8,656 nucleotides of DNA from Planctomycetota bacterium. GTDB taxonomy: Bacteria > Planctomycetota > Planctomycetia > Pirellulales > UBA7805. The stretch covers positions 1 to 8,656 of the forward strand of contig JAUWIQ010000060.1 of the NCBI GenBank assembly GCA_030605285.1, in the 5' to 3' direction. Of this stretch, positions 5,961 to 8,656 are shown in pieces. The notes beneath the pieces are model-generated. The model made no database searches. It was not told where the DNA came from and worked only from the letters and a program-made list of their open reading frames with translations. Each line of letters begins with the position of its first letter. The stretch's first letter is position 1. Made by a program: the position numbers and the translations under genes.

Positions 5961-6794
5961 TTGCATTTTGGAAAAAATAACGCAGCCTGGAATGCGATGT
6001 TTTACGTGGCGGCGGGCGGTGCCGCGATCACGGCGTTCTATATGTTCCGTCTGTGGTTTATGACCTTCATAGGTCCGCCGCGCGACAAGCACCGATACGA
6101 GCATACACATGAATCCCCGCGCGTGATGTGGATGCCTTTGGCGGTCCTGGCGTTTTTTGCGGTCTTCGTTGCGATGCCGGCCGACATCGAGGATTTCACC
6201 AATCCGGCAGCCAGTCCGCTGGTGCAAATGCTCGAACAGGCCCGGCCGGACGGGACGGGCGTCGATTTTACAGGCCAATTGGCCGCGGTCATGATGCCGA
6301 ATGAACATGGCTCCCACGATGCGGAGATCCATCTAACGGCCGGGATGATCGCTTTTGGTATGGCAATGGCCGGTCTTTTACTGGCCTGCTGTATTTATTG
6401 GTGGCGATTGATCGACCCTGCGGAAGTACGCAGCATGTTTGCACCGATCTATCGCTTCCTCTTGAACAAATGGTGGTTCGATGAACTTTACGACAAGATC
6501 TTCGTGAGACCCACCCTCTGGTGCGGTCGTTGTGTGGCGGGTTTTGATCGGGGTGGCATCGACTGGTTGGTCGATAATCTGGCCGTGGTGACTCGTCGGT
6601 TTACTGGCGGTTTCGATCGCTGGATCGACCAGATCGTTATCGATGGTTCGGTCAACTGGACGGCAAGAAAAACCTATGCAATCGGTCTTTGGCTTCGCAA
6701 GGTGCAAACAGGCCGACTTCGGCAATACGTCGTTTTTATTATCGTCGGTACGGTGGCAATGTATTTGGTTGCGACCTTTGGGCTGACGAATTAA
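5961..6794 (+). CDS. nuoL: NuoL C-terminal open part
   Basis: Open frame in the same register as the N-terminal part, after the TGA at 5925-5927. Possible starts are TTG at 5961 and ATG at 5997; neither has a convincing Shine-Dalgarno site, so independent translation is doubtful. It encodes the end of the antiporter module (AAWNAMFYVAAGGAAITAFYMFRLWF), then a polar loop (about 6080-6320) containing two more hydrophobic stretches. It ends with the lateral-helix region (NKWWFDELYDKIFVRP and two GFDR motifs) and the last membrane helix. These are standard NuoL C-terminal elements. The 54 codons between the two stops hold helix 11-like sequence (TMLIGCLAIIGAGVP) and have no credible start of their own. 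nuoM begins 40 bases downstream. Confidence 0.6.
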   Translation: MHFGKNNAAWNAMFYVAAGGAAITAFYMFRLWFMTFIGPPRDKHRYEHTHESPRVMWMPLAVLAFFAVFVAMPADIEDFTNPAASPLVQMLEQARPDGTGVDFTGQLAAVMMPNEHGSHDAEIHLTAGMIAFGMAMAGLLLACCIYWWRLIDPAEVRSMFAPIYRFLLNKWWFDELYDKIFVRPTLWCGRCVAGFDRGGIDWLVDNLAVVTRRFTGGFDRWIDQIVIDGSVNWTARKTYAIGLWLRKVQTGRLRQYVVFIIVGTVAMYLVATFGLTN

Positions 6795-6834
6795 CACATT
6801 TAGGTCACAAGAATAAAAGTGCAGCAGGACTTCC

Positions 6835-8656
6835 ATGGATAATCCCTATTTCTGGCCGTTGACCATTCTCGTGTTTTTGCCTGCGGCAGGTTCGCTGATT
6901 CTGCTGCTATTGCCTCGCGAGAATACCGAAACAATCAAACGGGTGAGTCTGCTCTTTACGGTGCTCGTCTTTGCCGCCACGGTCGTGATGGCCTTGCCGG
7001 GAATCAGTGGGGGGCCCCACTTCTCGCTCGCTACCTCCGCAGTATCCGAGATGCAGAATGTTTTTCAGGTGAATTGGATTCCTGCATTTGATATCCAGTA
7101 CTACATGGGGATGGATGGCATTAGTTTTCCGCTCCTCGTCCTGACGGCCTTTATCGCCATGCTGGCAATGGGCGCCAGTTGGCCGATCACCAAGCACGTC
7201 AAGGCTTACTGTGTGCTGTTTCTGTTGTTGGAAACGGGAATGCTGGGTGTTTTTCTCGCACTCGACTTTTTCCTTTTCTATGTTTTCTGGGAAGTCATGC
7301 TTCTGCCGATGTATTTTTTGATCGGTGTTTGGGGCGGCCCCCGGCGGGAATATGCGGCGATCAAGTTCTTCCTCTACACGCTGATCGGTAGCGTGTTGAT
7401 GCTGATCGCGATCCTCATGCTGTACTTCAACAGCGACCTGCGCGAACTCAACGACAAGCAGTTGGTGGACGGACATGTGGTTGCCGACATCAGGCAAGTG
7501 GATGCTTGGCGAGCGGAGGCTCCAAGTCGAGAAAAGGACCCTGGGGCCGCGCGACATACTTTCAACATTCTGGCCCTGCAGCAACTGGGCCAGCATACCA
7601 AGCAATTCAGCAAGAGCGCATTCACGGAGGACGGAAAATCGATTCAATGGTGGGCCTTTGTGCTGTTGTTCATCGGTTTTGTAATTAAAGTTCCCAGCGT
7701 GCCTGTGCATACCTGGCTGCCCGATGCGCACGTCGAAGCCCCGACACCGATCTCGATGATTCTGGCGGGAGTCCTCCTCAAGATGGGTGGCTATGGGATT
7801 TTGCGCATTTGTTATCCCATTTGTCCCGAGGCTGCCTACGACTTGGCCTGGGTGGTTTGCTTAGTCGGGGTGGTGAGCATGGTCTATGGCGCCTTCGCAG
7901 CCCTGGCGCAGAAAGACTTTAAGCGGATGGTTGCCTACAGTTCAGTCAGTCATATGGGATACGTCATTTTAGGAATCGGTGTCTGGAGTGCTGTGGAGGC
8001 AAACGGTTTTAACGCCGACTATTGGAAAATGGGAATGAATGGCGCGATGTTCCAGATGATCGCCCATGGGATCAGCTCGGCCGGCATGTTTTTTCTTGTT
8101 GGAGTCATCTACGATCGAGTCCATCACCGCGATCTCGATAAATTTGGCGGGCTGTTTGCCAAGATGCCGGTCTACAGCGGGATCGCCATTTTGATCTTCT
8201 TTGCCGGGCTCGGTTTGCCCGGGCTCTGTGGATTTATCGGCGAAGTGCTTGTCGTTTTAAGCGCCTGGAACTTCAGTATTGTGTTGGCGGTGATCTCGGC
8301 CTTTGTGGTCATCCTCACGGCAGCGTACATCCTCTGGGCCATCCAGCGGGTCTATCTGGGGCCGGAATATAAGGGGCCGCACCCGGAGGCGCTGACCCCG
8401 ATTACGCCCCGTGAGTGGTCGATTGCAATCCCGCTCTGTATCCTCGCGATCGTCCTAGGTGTCTATCCGCAGGCCCTTTTCAACTACATGTCCCCCTCGA
8501 TTAATCACACGGTGGATGCGTTGGTAAGGTGGCAAGAAACGCAACAGCCAAAGTCGGTTGCCTCCTCAGTTGCGCTGCCTGCGGAGGAGTCGCAGGGAGC
8601 GCCTTTTGCCTCGCCACCGGCAGACGGCTTGCGCGAGAAGTCTGATCCCAACTCCC
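6835..8656 (+). CDS. nuoM: NADH-quinone oxidoreductase subunit M (ND4-type), 3' end outside window
   Basis: Second antiporter-like proton-pumping subunit. My own translation is open for 607 codons to the window edge with no stop. Glu153 in FWEVMLLPMYFLIGVWGG matches E. coli Glu144. Lys285 in IKVPSVPVHTWLPDAHVEAPTP matches Lys234, Lys316 in LLKMGGYG matches Lys265, and Glu470 in GLCGFIGEVLVVL matches Glu407. Other landmarks are QKDFKRMVAYSSVSHMGYV (359-377) and MFQMIAHGISSAGMFFLVG (405-423). About 40-50 polar extra residues lie at about 203-270 between two helices. A polar Pro/Ser/Glu-rich tail starts near residue 566, after the last helix, and continues beyond the window. The start is supported by AGGA (6826-6829), 5 bases before the ATG. 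The gene appears intact, in contrast to nuoL. nuoN would be expected next. Confidence 0.95.
   Translation, partial: MDNPYFWPLTILVFLPAAGSLILLLLPRENTETIKRVSLLFTVLVFAATVVMALPGISGGPHFSLATSAVSEMQNVFQVNWIPAFDIQYYMGMDGISFPLLVLTAFIAMLAMGASWPITKHVKAYCVLFLLLETGMLGVFLALDFFLFYVFWEVMLLPMYFLIGVWGGPRREYAAIKFFLYTLIGSVLMLIAILMLYFNSDLRELNDKQLVDGHVVADIRQVDAWRAEAPSREKDPGAARHTFNILALQQLGQHTKQFSKSAFTEDGKSIQWWAFVLLFIGFVIKVPSVPVHTWLPDAHVEAPTPISMILAGVLLKMGGYGILRICYPICPEAAYDLAWVVCLVGVVSMVYGAFAALAQKDFKRMVAYSSVSHMGYVILGIGVWSAVEANGFNADYWKMGMNGAMFQMIAHGISSAGMFFLVGVIYDRVHHRDLDKFGGLFAKMPVYSGIAILIFFAGLGLPGLCGFIGEVLVVLSAWNFSIVLAVISAFVVILTAAYILWAIQRVYLGPEYKGPHPEALTPITPREWSIAIPLCILAIVLGVYPQALFNYMSPSINHTVDALVRWQETQQPKSVASSVALPAEESQGAPFASPPADGLREKSDPNS

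Larger units (their letters stand above)
4362..6794 (+). pseudogene. nuoL: NuoL (ND5-type) reading frame interrupted by two nonsense codons
   Basis: Distal proton-pumping subunit of Complex I. One frame of 811 codons including the TAA stop at 6792-6794 carries NuoL homology from end to end, but codon 468 is TAG (5763-5765) and codon 522 is TGA (5925-5927). There is no frameshift. The first stop falls at a Leu of the conserved HAFFKALLFL-type helix, which here reads HAFFKS-stop-LFM. The second takes the place of the small residue before YYSKD, most likely Gly (GGA to TGA). Homology resumes at once after each: GSVIHAVHTNEMPEMGGLR, then YYSKDAIL. Lys526 of YYSKD matches E. coli Lys399. The downstream part keeps the lateral-helix region, NKWWFDELYDK, FDR motifs and the final QTGRLRQYVVF helix. 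The same frame also continues to avoid TTA, CTA and TCA codons past both stops. This suggests very recent inactivation, readthrough, or base-call error. The other genes end at normal TGA/TAG positions, so a changed genetic code is unlikely. Confidence 0.85.

Noticed and set aside
5774..5980. 68-codon frame across the region between the two nuoL stops, considered as a frameshift product
   Set aside because: The NuoL homology stays in the original frame on both sides and between the stops, so no frameshift is involved; this frame has no family resemblance.
4995..6332. 445-codon open frame on the minus strand, opposite nuoL and spanning both stop codons
   Set aside because: It is in exact codon register with nuoL, so it is open only because nuoL avoids TTA, CTA and TCA codons. 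Its product is His/Arg/Gln-rich with no recognisable fold. It is a shadow of the real gene.
6907..7731. 274-codon open frame on the minus strand, opposite nuoM
   Set aside because: Also in codon register with the sense gene, with the same explanation; nuoM is clearly the coding strand.

Overview
The window is a block of a respiratory Complex I (NADH:quinone oxidoreductase, nuo) operon. All genes are on the + strand, in the order nuoC - nuoD - nuoH - nuoJ - nuoK - nuoL - nuoM. The last gene runs off the right edge. Organism (inference from remembered family features, not from a search): separate nuoC and nuoD, a roughly 400-residue NuoD, a NuoH with a long polar tail, NuoL/NuoM with large extra-membrane insertions, GTG and TTG starts and weak Shine-Dalgarno sites fit a Planctomycetota bacterium of the Pirellula type best. 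The phylum call is moderate confidence.

Layout: 1-61 is upstream sequence with no gene I can name. nuoC (62-592) and nuoD (689-1891) encode the peripheral-arm subunits around the quinone site. A 207-bp gap (1892-2098) follows, where nuoE, nuoF and nuoG sit in many bacteria. It contains no gene, only a palindrome and a possible promoter. nuoH (2099-3355), nuoJ (3359-3973) and nuoK (4009-4356) are tightly spaced membrane-arm genes. nuoI, normally between nuoH and nuoJ, is not there: only 3 bases separate the two. nuoL occupies 4362-6794 but is broken by two in-frame nonsense codons, TAG at 5763-5765 and TGA at 5925-5927, with no frameshift. nuoM (6835 to the window end) is open throughout.

How they work together: NuoC/NuoD bring electrons from the iron-sulfur chain to quinone. 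NuoH with NuoD forms the quinone chamber and couples it to the membrane arm. NuoJ and NuoK carry the conformational and charge signal, and the antiporter-like NuoL and NuoM pump protons. As written, the standard code gives only a 467-residue NuoL without the C-terminal half-channel, lateral helix and last membrane helix.

The most notable result is therefore not a new system but a damaged or recoded nuoL inside an otherwise intact operon that also lacks nuoI and nuoEFG. A decaying second copy of Complex I, a very recent loss, stop-codon readthrough and sequence error are all possible. The sequence alone cannot decide between them.
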